NCBI GenBank assembly: GCA_934546725.1
Contig: CAKTED010000063.1
Coordinates: 1 to 7,623, forward strand
DNA: 7,623 nucleotides
From: an uncultured Oscillospiraceae bacterium
GTDB taxonomy: Bacteria > Bacillota > Clostridia > Oscillospirales > Oscillospiraceae
Direction of reading: 5' to 3'
Part shown: positions 1 to 6,338 of the stretch, piece by piece
How the letters are laid out: the number at the start of each line of letters is the position of its first letter
Numbering within the stretch: the stretch's first letter is position 1
Position numbers and translations under genes: made by a program
Notes under the pieces: generated by a model
What the model was told of the DNA's origin: nothing
The model's database searches: none
What the model saw: only the letters and a program-made list of their open reading frames with translations

Positions 1-87
1 CGTGACGCCATTCGCGGAAACGATGCCGGCGCGCTTTGCAAGCTTCTGGCCGAGGGCAGAAAATGCAAGGAAGAGGTGGACGGATGA
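1..87 (+). CDS. tyrA: Prephenate dehydrogenase, C-terminal end only (probable)
   Basis: Frame 1 is open from the left edge to a TGA at 85-87 and gives 28 residues, beginning RDAIRGNDAGALCKLLAEG and ending KEEVDG. This amphipathic, charged tail resembles the usual end of prephenate dehydrogenases (an AI-x-x-x-D-x-x-AL-x-x-LL-x-EGR pattern), the NAD(P)-dependent enzyme that makes 4-hydroxyphenylpyruvate from prephenate for tyrosine. The stop overlaps the aroB start as ATGA, which implies translational coupling. A tyrA directly before aroB fits clostridial aromatic operons. The protein ends here without a C-terminal ACT domain, unlike Bacillus subtilis TyrA. The identification rests on a short tail plus context; the frame and stop are certain, the product name is probable. 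Confidence 0.68.
   Translation, partial: RDAIRGNDAGALCKLLAEGRKCKEEVDG
72..79 (+). promoter_or_regulatory. Ribosome binding site deciding the aroB start
   Basis: The purine-rich run AGAGGTGG lies 4 bases before the ATG at 84, within the last codons of the upstream gene. It supports the ATG at 84 over an in-frame ATG at 36. The 36 start has no comparable site and would add 16 residues (many of them G, R and Q) before the conserved N-terminus. Confidence 0.7.
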
Positions 88-1139
88 GCGAAGCTGTTCG
101 CGTTAATGTGTCAAAAAGCTATGACGTAATGATAGATCGTGGCGTGCTTGACAGAGCGGGAGAGTATATTCGCCGGGTAAATTCAGGCAGCGTTGCCTGC
201 CTTGTAACTGACGATACGGTCAACGCGCTGTATGCCGAAACGGTTGAGCGCTCACTTTCCGGGGCGGGGTACAGGGTTGAGAAATTCGTAATACCACACG
301 GGGAGGAGTCAAAAAATCCGGAAAATTATCTGAAGCTCGTGCGCTTTATGGCCGATAATGGGCTGAGCGGCAGCGATACGGCCGTGGCGCTCGGAGGAGG
401 AGTTGTCGGCGATCTTGCCGGCTTTGCCGCGGCAACATACAGGCGCGGCATTGGGTTTGTTCAGCTGCCGACTACGCTGCTTGCGGCGGTGGATTCGTCC
501 GTCGGCGGCAAGACGGCCGTTGACCTGCCGGAGGGAAAAAATCTTCTCGGCGCGTTTTATCAGCCGGAGCTGGTGCTCTGCGATTGCGAAACATTTAAAA
601 CACTGCCGCACGAGATATTTCACGACGGCTGTGCAGAGGTGATAAAGTATGGCATGATACGCGACGCGGAGCTTTTAAAAACGCTTGAAAACACCGAAAG
701 CGCGGGCGGAGAGGCTGTGATAAGGCGCTGCGTGGAGATCAAGCGCGACGTTGTTGAGCTTGATGAGCGCGATAAAGGCCCGAGAAAAATACTTAATTTC
801 GGACATACGGTCGGCCATGCAGTGGAGCTTTTGAGCCGCTTTGAAATAACGCACGGAAGCGCCGTGGCCATTGGAATGGCTGTTATTACGCGCGCCTGCG
901 CAAGGCGGGGAATATGCTCTGAAAAGTGCCTGGGCGAGCTGCTTGCGCTTCTCAAGGCCTATTCTCTTCCTGCGCGCTGCGATATGAACGCTCCGGAGCT
1001 TGCGGCGGCAATGCTTGCGGATAAAAAGCGCAGCGGAAGTGAAATCGATCTCATCGTTCCGCTTGAGATAGGCAGCTGCGAGGTGCGCAGAGCTCATGTT
1101 AGCGAGCTGGAAGGGATAATTGCTGACGGATTGGAGTGA
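84..1139 (+). CDS. aroB: 3-dehydroquinate synthase
   Basis: This cytoplasmic enzyme cyclises DAHP to 3-dehydroquinate, step 2 of the shikimate pathway, using NAD+ and a divalent metal. The protein is 351 residues from the ATG at 84, normal for the family. The Rossmann-like half carries the nucleotide-binding signature GGGVVGDLAGF at residues 104-114, followed by QLPTTLLAAVDSSVGGKT at 127-144. The metal ligands are recognisable as Glu185 (in AEVIKYG), His241 (in LNFGHTVGHA) and His257 (in THGSAVAIG), with the 16-residue spacing of the two histidines seen in the Aspergillus enzyme. The common HGEAV motif reads HGSAV here, a mild variation next to an intact ligand. The start overlaps the stop of the upstream gene (ATGA), and aroA follows after 8 bases. 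It looks intact and functional. Confidence 0.97.
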   Translation: MSEAVRVNVSKSYDVMIDRGVLDRAGEYIRRVNSGSVACLVTDDTVNALYAETVERSLSGAGYRVEKFVIPHGEESKNPENYLKLVRFMADNGLSGSDTAVALGGGVVGDLAGFAAATYRRGIGFVQLPTTLLAAVDSSVGGKTAVDLPEGKNLLGAFYQPELVLCDCETFKTLPHEIFHDGCAEVIKYGMIRDAELLKTLENTESAGGEAVIRRCVEIKRDVVELDERDKGPRKILNFGHTVGHAVELLSRFEITHGSAVAIGMAVITRACARRGICSEKCLGELLALLKAYSLPARCDMNAPELAAAMLADKKRSGSEIDLIVPLEIGSCEVRRAHVSELEGIIADGLE

Positions 1140-1147
1140 ACTGAGCC

Positions 1148-2392
1148 GTGGATATTAAAGTGAATGGCCGTGGTCTCGGCGGCAGTGTGAGGGCCATACC
1201 GTCAAAGTCGCAGGCGCACAGACTGCTCATCTGTGCGGCGCTGGCGGATAAGCCGGGGAAGATACGCTGCCCGGCGGTGAACGAGGATATTATCGCCACG
1301 GCGCGCTGCCTCAGCTCGCTTGGCGCGAATATCGAGCGCAGCGGCGAATATTTCCTGGTGCAGCCCATAGAAAAAGCCGTGCGGGCGGAGCCTGACTGCG
1401 GAGAGAGTGGTTCAACGCTGAGGTTTTTGCTGCCGGTAGCCTGCGCGCTTGGAGCAGACGCGACATTTACCGGGCACGGGCGGCTGCCGGACAGGCCGAT
1501 GGCTGAACTGTGCGGGGCGTTGAGGAGCGGCGGCGCGAACGTATCCGCCGACAGACTGCCGGTCAGCGTTTCGGGCGGATTGAAGGCCGGAACCTACAGG
1601 CTTCCCTCAAAAGTATCGTCGCAGTACATAAGCGGGCTGCTGTTTGCATTTCCGCTCACGGACGGCGACTGCACGGTCGAGCTTGACGGAAGGCCGGAGT
1701 CGGAGCCTTATATAGACATGACGGTTTCGGCGCTCGAAGCGTTTGGCATAAGCGTTATCAGGCGCGATACATCCTGTGAAATTTCGGGCGGACAGAGGTA
1801 CAGGTCTCCCGGAGAGGTGTTCGTAGAGGGCGACTGGTCCAATGCAGCCTTCTGGCTCTGTGCAGGAGCAATAGGCAGCGGAGATTTGCGCTGCACGGGG
1901 CTTGACGCGGCATCCCGCCAGGGCGATAAGGCCATTGCCGGGCTGCTTCGCCGCTTCGGAGCGGATGTGAGAGAGAAAAACGGCGAGGTGACAGTAAGCC
2001 CATCTCGGCTTCACGGCATTGAGATAGACGCGGGGGATATACCGGATCTTGTGCCGGTGCTTGCCGTTACGGCTGCCGCGGCAGAGGGCGATACAAGAAT
2101 ATATAACGCCGGACGGCTGCGGCTCAAGGAGAGCGACAGAATAGCCTCCACTGCGGCGCTTCTGAGAGCGCTTGGAGCGAATGCTGACGAGACGGACGAT
2201 GGGCTTGTTATCCACGGGGGAGGCCTTCACGGCGGCACGGTGGATTCGTTCGGCGACCATCGTATAGCCATGGCGGCGGCCACTGCGTCCTGCGCGTGCG
2301 GAGACGTGGAGATAATCGGCGCGGAGGCGGTAAACAAGTCATATCCCGGATTCTTCGAGGATTTCAGGGCGCTTGGCGGAGTGGTAAAATGA
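1148..2392 (+). CDS. aroA: 3-phosphoshikimate 1-carboxyvinyltransferase (EPSP synthase)
   Basis: EPSP synthase transfers the enolpyruvyl group of PEP to shikimate 3-phosphate (step 6) and is the glyphosate target. The protein has 414 residues, slightly shorter than the E. coli enzyme. Substrate-binding features are present: SKSQAHR at 19-25 (Lys20, Ser21, Arg25), the PEP/glyphosate loop ESGSTLRF at 86-93, RLPDRP at 112-117, SSQYISG in the middle, then IPDLVP, RLKESDRI and FGDHRIAMA in the C-terminal half. The loop and SSQY segment differ from both the E. coli type (NAGTAMRP) and, as recalled, the CP4/B. subtilis type, so this is a separate, clostridial-looking clade. The start is a GTG. A GGAG at 1133-1136 precedes it by 11 bases and overlaps the end of aroB, and no better upstream start is present. 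It belongs to the operon, with aroC 16 bases downstream. Confidence 0.96.
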   Translation: MDIKVNGRGLGGSVRAIPSKSQAHRLLICAALADKPGKIRCPAVNEDIIATARCLSSLGANIERSGEYFLVQPIEKAVRAEPDCGESGSTLRFLLPVACALGADATFTGHGRLPDRPMAELCGALRSGGANVSADRLPVSVSGGLKAGTYRLPSKVSSQYISGLLFAFPLTDGDCTVELDGRPESEPYIDMTVSALEAFGISVIRRDTSCEISGGQRYRSPGEVFVEGDWSNAAFWLCAGAIGSGDLRCTGLDAASRQGDKAIAGLLRRFGADVREKNGEVTVSPSRLHGIEIDAGDIPDLVPVLAVTAAAAEGDTRIYNAGRLRLKESDRIASTAALLRALGANADETDDGLVIHGGGLHGGTVDSFGDHRIAMAAATASCACGDVEIIGAEAVNKSYPGFFEDFRALGGVVK

Positions 2393-2394
2393 TC

Positions 2395-2402
2395 AGGGGG
2401 GA
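2395..2402 (+). promoter_or_regulatory. Ribosome binding site of aroC
   Basis: The sequence AGGGGGGA lies in the 16-base gap between aroA and aroC, 6 bases before the ATG at 2409. This is the longest intergenic gap in the window and it contains nothing else. It is too short for a promoter or terminator. Confidence 0.65.
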
Positions 2403-2408
2403 TAAAAA

Positions 2409-3500
2409 ATGCCTTCGTGCTGCGGAGAAAATATAAAGATCAGCATATTCGGCCAGTCGCATTCGCCTGCCATAGGCGTTGTAATAGACGGAATACCGGC
2501 CGGAGAGACGATAGATTCAGACGGGCTGCGGGCTTTCCTTGCCCGCCGTGCGCCGGGGAAAAACGAATATTCCACCGCACGCCGGGAAGCGGACGAGCCG
2601 GAATTTCTTTCCGGCATTGTTGACGGCGTGAGCTGCGGAGCGCCGATCGCGGCCATTATAAAAAACACCGATCAGCGCCCCGGAGATTACGACAGGCTCA
2701 AAAATATACCGCGCCCCGGTCACGCGGATTTTACGGCGCAGATAAAATATCACGGCGCGCAGGACGCGAGCGGCGGTGGACATTTTTCCGGACGGCTGAC
2801 GGCTCCGCTGTGCATTGCGGGCGGCATATGCGCTCAGCTTCTGAAAAAGCGGGGGATGGATATCGGCGCGCATATAGCGTCGATAAAGGACGAATGCGAC
2901 GTACCGTTCAATCCAGTTGCGGTTGACAGAGACGTGCTGGAGACGGTAAGAAGCGCGGAGTTTCCGACGGTCTCGCCTGAGGCTGCGGGAAAAATGCGCG
3001 CCGCGATAGCCGCGGCGAAGGCGGAGGGCGACTCCGTCGGCGGCGTGATAGAATGCGCCGTGCTGGGCCTGCCTGTCGGCATTGGAGACGCCATGTTCGG
3101 CGGCCTTGAGGGCAGGATATCGCAGCTTGTCTTCGGCATACCCGCCGTGAAGGGCCTGGAGTTCGGCGCGGGCTTTGCCTCGGCGAAGCTGACCGGCAGC
3201 GAAAACAACGATGCGTTCATAAGCACGGACGGAAAAATTGAGACAGTAACGAACAGACACGGCGGTATCCTCGGCGGGATAAGCTCCGGCATGCCGCTCA
3301 TATTCCGCGCGGCGATAAAGCCAACGCCGTCCATTGCGCGCGTTCAGCAGAGCGTTGACCTGCGAAGCGGCGAGAGCGTGGAGCTTACCATAGGCGGAAG
3401 ACATGACCCGTGCATAGTTCCGAGAGCGATACCGTGCATTGAGGCGGCCGCCGCGATAGCGATATATGACGCGTATCTTGATTATAAAAAGGAGAATTGA
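2409..3500 (+). CDS. aroC: Chorismate synthase
   Basis: Chorismate synthase removes phosphate and a proton from EPSP to give chorismate, the last common step (step 7), and needs reduced FMN. The protein has 363 residues, the normal size. The two active-site histidines are recognisable: His18 in FGQSHSPAIG (residues 14-23) and His105 in RPGHADF (102-108). ARRAPGKNEYSTARRE at 45-60 matches the flavin/phosphate-binding region, and the C-terminal half carries GGRHDPC. The segment after RPGHAD reads GGGHFSGRLTAP in place of the more usual GGR-x-SARET-A. I regard that as a lineage variant, not damage, because the rest is intact. The start has a good ribosome site. The stop is 2 bases before pheA, so coupling is likely. 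Confidence 0.96.
   Translation: MPSCCGENIKISIFGQSHSPAIGVVIDGIPAGETIDSDGLRAFLARRAPGKNEYSTARREADEPEFLSGIVDGVSCGAPIAAIIKNTDQRPGDYDRLKNIPRPGHADFTAQIKYHGAQDASGGGHFSGRLTAPLCIAGGICAQLLKKRGMDIGAHIASIKDECDVPFNPVAVDRDVLETVRSAEFPTVSPEAAGKMRAAIAAAKAEGDSVGGVIECAVLGLPVGIGDAMFGGLEGRISQLVFGIPAVKGLEFGAGFASAKLTGSENNDAFISTDGKIETVTNRHGGILGGISSGMPLIFRAAIKPTPSIARVQQSVDLRSGESVELTIGGRHDPCIVPRAIPCIEAAAAIAIYDAYLDYKKEN
3489..3494 (+). promoter_or_regulatory. Ribosome binding site deciding the pheA start
   Basis: AAGGAG lies within the last codons of aroC. It is 8 bases before the ATG at 3503 but only 2 bases before an in-frame TTG at 3497. The spacing therefore favours the ATG at 3503 as the real start of pheA. Confidence 0.75.
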
Positions 3501-3502
3501 AA

Positions 3503-4645
3503 ATGGACCTTAAGGATTACAGAGAGCAGATAGACGGTATTGATAATGAACTGGTTCGCCTTTTTCAGGAGCGAATGAAGGTTGCGGGAAATATAGCGAA
3601 GTATAAGAAGGAAAACGGTATGGCCGTGCTTGACAAAAGCCGCGAGCGCAGCAAGCTGGCGGAACTCGTCGGAAAAACTGACGAGGAATTCAAATCCTAC
3701 ACGCATGTTCTCTATTCGCTGATATTCGAGCTCAGCCGCTCCTGGCAGGGCAGAATGATAAACGATACGACGGAGCTTCAGAAGAAGATACAGAACGCGG
3801 TGGATAATACGCAGAAGCTCTTTCCGCCGCGCGCGGACGTTGCCTGCCAGGGCGTGGAGGGAGCATATTCTCAGATAGCCTGCGAAAAGCTCTTCTCCAT
3901 ACCGAACATCATGTATTTCAACAGCTTTGAAAGCGTGTTTGCCGCGATAGATCAGGGACTTTGCAGCTATGGCGTGCTTCCGCTTGAAAACAGCACCGCA
4001 GGCTCCGTGAACAAAATATATGACCTCATGAGCAGATATGATTTCAGCATCGTGAGAAGCGTCCGCCTGAAGATAGACCATAATCTGCTCGCAAAGAAGG
4101 GTGCAAAGCTCAGCGACATTAAGGAAATATTCTCTCATGAGCAGGCAATAAACCAGTGCTCGGAGTTCCTCAAAAAGCTGGACGGAGTCAAGGTAACGGT
4201 GTGCGAAAATACCGCCGCCGCGGCAAAAATGGTGGCGGAATCCGAACGCTCCGATATTGCGGCGCTTTCCTCCCGCTCCTGCGCGGAGCTTTATGACCTT
4301 GCCTGCCTGGCCGAATCCGTGCAGGATAAGGGAAATAACTATACCCGCTTCATCTGCATCTCGAAAAATCTTGAGATATACCCCGGCGCGGATAAGACCA
4401 GCGTTATGATAATGACCGATCACAGACCCGGCGCGCTGTATAAGCTTCTGTCCCGCTTCTACGCTCTTGGCATAAACCTGACGAAGCTTGAAAGCCGTCC
4501 GCTGCCGGACCGCGACTTTGAGTTCATGTTCTATTTCGATCTCGAGACCTCCGTCTATTCGCCCGAGTTCATAACGCTCATAGGAGAGCTTGAATCCTCC
4601 TGCGAGCAGTTCCGATATCTTGGCAGCTATTCCGAGATGGTGTGA
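3503..4645 (+). CDS. pheA: Bifunctional chorismate mutase / prephenate dehydratase (P-protein)
   Basis: The enzyme turns chorismate into prephenate and then phenylpyruvate, committing flux to phenylalanine. It has 380 residues in three parts. Residues 1-90 are an AroQ-class chorismate mutase: Arg7, Arg24, Lys35, Asp44, Arg47, Ser78 and Gln82 align with E. coli Arg11, Arg28, Lys39, Asp48, Arg51, Ser84 and Gln88. Residues about 112-290 are prephenate dehydratase, with LPLENSTAG at 159-167 and the catalytic TRF at 281-283. Residues about 297-378 are an ACT regulatory domain with GALYKLL (310-316) and ESRP (330-333), the phenylalanine-binding motifs, so feedback inhibition by phenylalanine is expected. 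An ATG preceded by AAGGAG supports the start. The gene sits 2 bases after aroC and 3 bases before the aroE-aroK fusion. Confidence 0.96.
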   Translation: MDLKDYREQIDGIDNELVRLFQERMKVAGNIAKYKKENGMAVLDKSRERSKLAELVGKTDEEFKSYTHVLYSLIFELSRSWQGRMINDTTELQKKIQNAVDNTQKLFPPRADVACQGVEGAYSQIACEKLFSIPNIMYFNSFESVFAAIDQGLCSYGVLPLENSTAGSVNKIYDLMSRYDFSIVRSVRLKIDHNLLAKKGAKLSDIKEIFSHEQAINQCSEFLKKLDGVKVTVCENTAAAAKMVAESERSDIAALSSRSCAELYDLACLAESVQDKGNNYTRFICISKNLEIYPGADKTSVMIMTDHRPGALYKLLSRFYALGINLTKLESRPLPDRDFEFMFYFDLETSVYSPEFITLIGELESSCEQFRYLGSYSEMV

Positions 4646-4648
4646 GCC

Positions 4649-5890
4649 ATGGCGAAATACGGCTTGTTGGGGGAAAGGCTGGGACACAGTTTTTCCCCGC
4701 AGATACACGCAAGGCTTGCTGACTATGACTATACGCTCATTGAAAAATCGCCCGATAAGGTGGAAGCTTTTCTGAAAAGCGGAGACTTTGCGGGAATAAA
4801 CGTGACGATACCTTATAAGAAAACCGTGATCCCGCTCTGCGATGAGCTTTCATCGGCGGCGGAGAAGATCGGCAGCGTTAATACGATAGTTCGCCGGGAG
4901 GACGGCTCGCTTTATGGCGATAATACGGATTACGCGGGCTTTTTATATATGGTGAAAAGCTCGGGCGTTGAGCTTGCGGGCAAAAAGGTGCTCGTGCTCG
5001 GCGACGGCGGCGCAGCCTGCACGGTTCGCGCGGTGCTTGCTGACCTTGGAGCGGGAGAAACGGTGACCATATCCCGCAGGGGAGATAACAATTACACCAA
5101 TCTTGACCGACACTCTGACGCTGCGGTGATAGTAAACGCCACTCCTGTCGGAATGTATCCAAAGGTGGACGCGGCGGCGCTTGACCTTGCCATGTTTCCA
5201 AAATGCGAAGCGGTATTCGACCTTATTTATAACCCCGCGAGAACAAAGCTGCTCCTTCAGGCGGAGGAGCTTGGCATGAAGGCCGTGAACGGACTCATTA
5301 TGCTCGTGGAGCAGGCAAGACGTGCCTCAGAGCTTTTTACAGGCGCAGACGTTCCTGACGAGGCCGTGGAGCGCATCAGAGCGGAAATTGCCGCCGAAAC
5401 GATGAATATTGCGCTCATCGGCATGCCGGGCTGCGGAAAAAGCACGACGGGAAGGAAAATCGCAAAAATACTGGGCAGAAAATTTGTTGACATGGACACG
5501 GTCATCGCGGAAAGAGCCGGAAAGAGTATTCCACAAATTTTTGCCGAGGACGGGGAGCCTGCCTTCAGAGAGCTTGAGACCGCCGTGCTGGATGATATCT
5601 CAAAGGAAAGCGGTCTCGTTATAGCGACCGGAGGCGGAGTAGTCACGCGGCCGGAAAATTTGCGGCTGCTGCGCAGAAACAGCCGGACGGTATGGCTCAG
5701 GCGGGATATTGGAGCGCTGCCGACGGACGGCAGGCCGCTTTCGCAGAAATATACGCCCGCCAGGCTTGCGCAGGAGCGCATGCCGTTGTATAATAGCTGG
5801 GCGGAGCTTGCAGCGGACGCTGTGACGCCGACGAAAACCGCGAATGAGATAATAAGCGCCCTGGGGCTGCGGAAAAATAAAGGTAGATAA
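4649..5890 (+). CDS. aroE-aroK: Fused shikimate dehydrogenase - shikimate kinase (AroE-AroK)
   Basis: One 413-residue polypeptide carries two consecutive steps: reduction of 3-dehydroshikimate to shikimate, then its ATP-dependent 3-phosphorylation. Residues 1-250 are the dehydrogenase: GHSFSP (12-17) binds shikimate, Lys57 (NVTIPYK) and Asp94 (GDNTDYAG) are the catalytic pair with the E. coli spacing of 37, GDGGA (118-122) and SRR (142-144) form the NADP site, then NATPVGM (163-169) and Gln222 in NGLIMLVEQA. Residues 252-413 are the kinase: Walker A GMPGCGKST (258-266), Asp283, Arg307 and GGG (328-330) for shikimate, the lid TDGRPLS (359-365) and ERMPLY. The domains abut with essentially no linker. 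Both look catalytically complete, although the dehydrogenase half is compact. The ribosome site is weak (GAGATGG, 4634-4640), and the gene starts 3 bases after pheA, so coupling probably drives its translation. Confidence 0.95.
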   Translation: MAKYGLLGERLGHSFSPQIHARLADYDYTLIEKSPDKVEAFLKSGDFAGINVTIPYKKTVIPLCDELSSAAEKIGSVNTIVRREDGSLYGDNTDYAGFLYMVKSSGVELAGKKVLVLGDGGAACTVRAVLADLGAGETVTISRRGDNNYTNLDRHSDAAVIVNATPVGMYPKVDAAALDLAMFPKCEAVFDLIYNPARTKLLLQAEELGMKAVNGLIMLVEQARRASELFTGADVPDEAVERIRAEIAAETMNIALIGMPGCGKSTTGRKIAKILGRKFVDMDTVIAERAGKSIPQIFAEDGEPAFRELETAVLDDISKESGLVIATGGGVVTRPENLRLLRRNSRTVWLRRDIGALPTDGRPLSQKYTPARLAQERMPLYNSWAELAADAVTPTKTANEIISALGLRKNKGR

Positions 5891-5891
5891 A

Positions 5892-6332
5892 ATGAAATTT
5901 CTTGTCATAAACGGGCCTAATCTTAACATGCTTGGCATACGCGAGCCTGATATTTACGGCAGGCAGGATTTTAAGGCGCTGGTGGAATATATCGAGCGCA
6001 GCTGCGCCGAGGCCGGGGTAGAGTGCAAAACCTTTCAGTCAAACCATGAGGGCGCCATTGTGGACGAGATACAGGCGGCATACGGAGTGATGGACGGCAT
6101 AATCATAAATCCGGCGGCCTATACGCACACGAGCGTTGCCATCCTTGACGCGCTGAAGGCCGTGGCGATACCCGCCGTGGAGGTGCATCTTTCCGACATT
6201 TATACGCGCGAGGAGTTCAGGCACGTTTCGTACCCCTCGCTTGTGTGCGTAAAGTCCATTTACGGCAAGGGCTTTGAGGGATACAGGGAAGCAATAGAAT
6301 TTCTTAAGGACTATATAGAGGAAAAGAGGTAA
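5892..6332 (+). CDS. aroQ: 3-dehydroquinate dehydratase, type II
   Basis: A type II (dodecameric, non-Schiff-base) dehydroquinase, which dehydrates 3-dehydroquinate to 3-dehydroshikimate, step 3 of the pathway. It has 146 residues, the usual size. The N-terminus INGPNLNMLGIREPDIYG (6-23) contains Asn12, Arg17 and the catalytic Tyr22. QSNHEG spans 49-54. Asn73, His79 (in NPAAYTHTS), Glu97, His99, Ser101 and Arg110 all match the Mycobacterium tuberculosis active site with a constant offset of 2. The common HLSN motif is HLSD here (Asp102). AAAGGT at 5879-5884 gives a ribosome site 7 bases before the ATG. Only one base separates it from the aroE-aroK stop, and the PaaK-family gene follows after 6 bases. 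No type I aroD is visible. Confidence 0.97.
   Translation: MKFLVINGPNLNMLGIREPDIYGRQDFKALVEYIERSCAEAGVECKTFQSNHEGAIVDEIQAAYGVMDGIIINPAAYTHTSVAILDALKAVAIPAVEVHLSDIYTREEFRHVSYPSLVCVKSIYGKGFEGYREAIEFLKDYIEEKR
6325..6330 (+). promoter_or_regulatory. Ribosome binding site of the PaaK-family gene, inside the end of aroQ
   Basis: AGAGGT ends on the first base of the aroQ stop codon and is 8 bases before the ATG at 6339. It supports this start and suggests that translation of the ligase is coupled to aroQ. A second GG at 6335-6336 is too close to the ATG to be the main site. Confidence 0.6.
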
Positions 6333-6338
6333 AAGGCG

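Noticed and set aside
36..83. Longer aroB start at the ATG at 36
   Set aside because: The extra 16 residues do not resemble the family N-terminus and overlap the upstream reading frame. The ATG at 84 has a good ribosome site and the classic ATGA overlap.
1607..2260. Minus-strand open frame opposite aroA
   Set aside because: It is entirely inside aroA, has no ribosome site or domain, and its composition is typical of a reverse-complement shadow.
2517..3404. Minus-strand open frame (about 295 codons) opposite aroC
   Set aside because: It overlaps a well-supported chorismate synthase. Its product is rich in Arg, Ala and Tyr with no family features, as expected for an antisense shadow.
3497..3502. 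TTG start for pheA at 3497
   Set aside because: It lies only 2 bases after AAGGAG, too close for initiation. The ATG at 3503 has 8-base spacing and gives a normal AroQ mutase N-terminus.
3482..4708. Long minus-strand open frame (about 408 codons) opposite pheA
   Set aside because: It lies fully over pheA, whose mutase, dehydratase and ACT motifs are unmistakable. Its translation shows no recognisable domain, so it is a by-product of codon bias on the other strand.
5402..5404. Internal translation start for a separate shikimate kinase at Met252
   Set aside because: No stop codon precedes it and there is no convincing ribosome site in the 15 bases upstream, so a true fusion is the simpler reading. 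Low-level internal initiation cannot be fully excluded.
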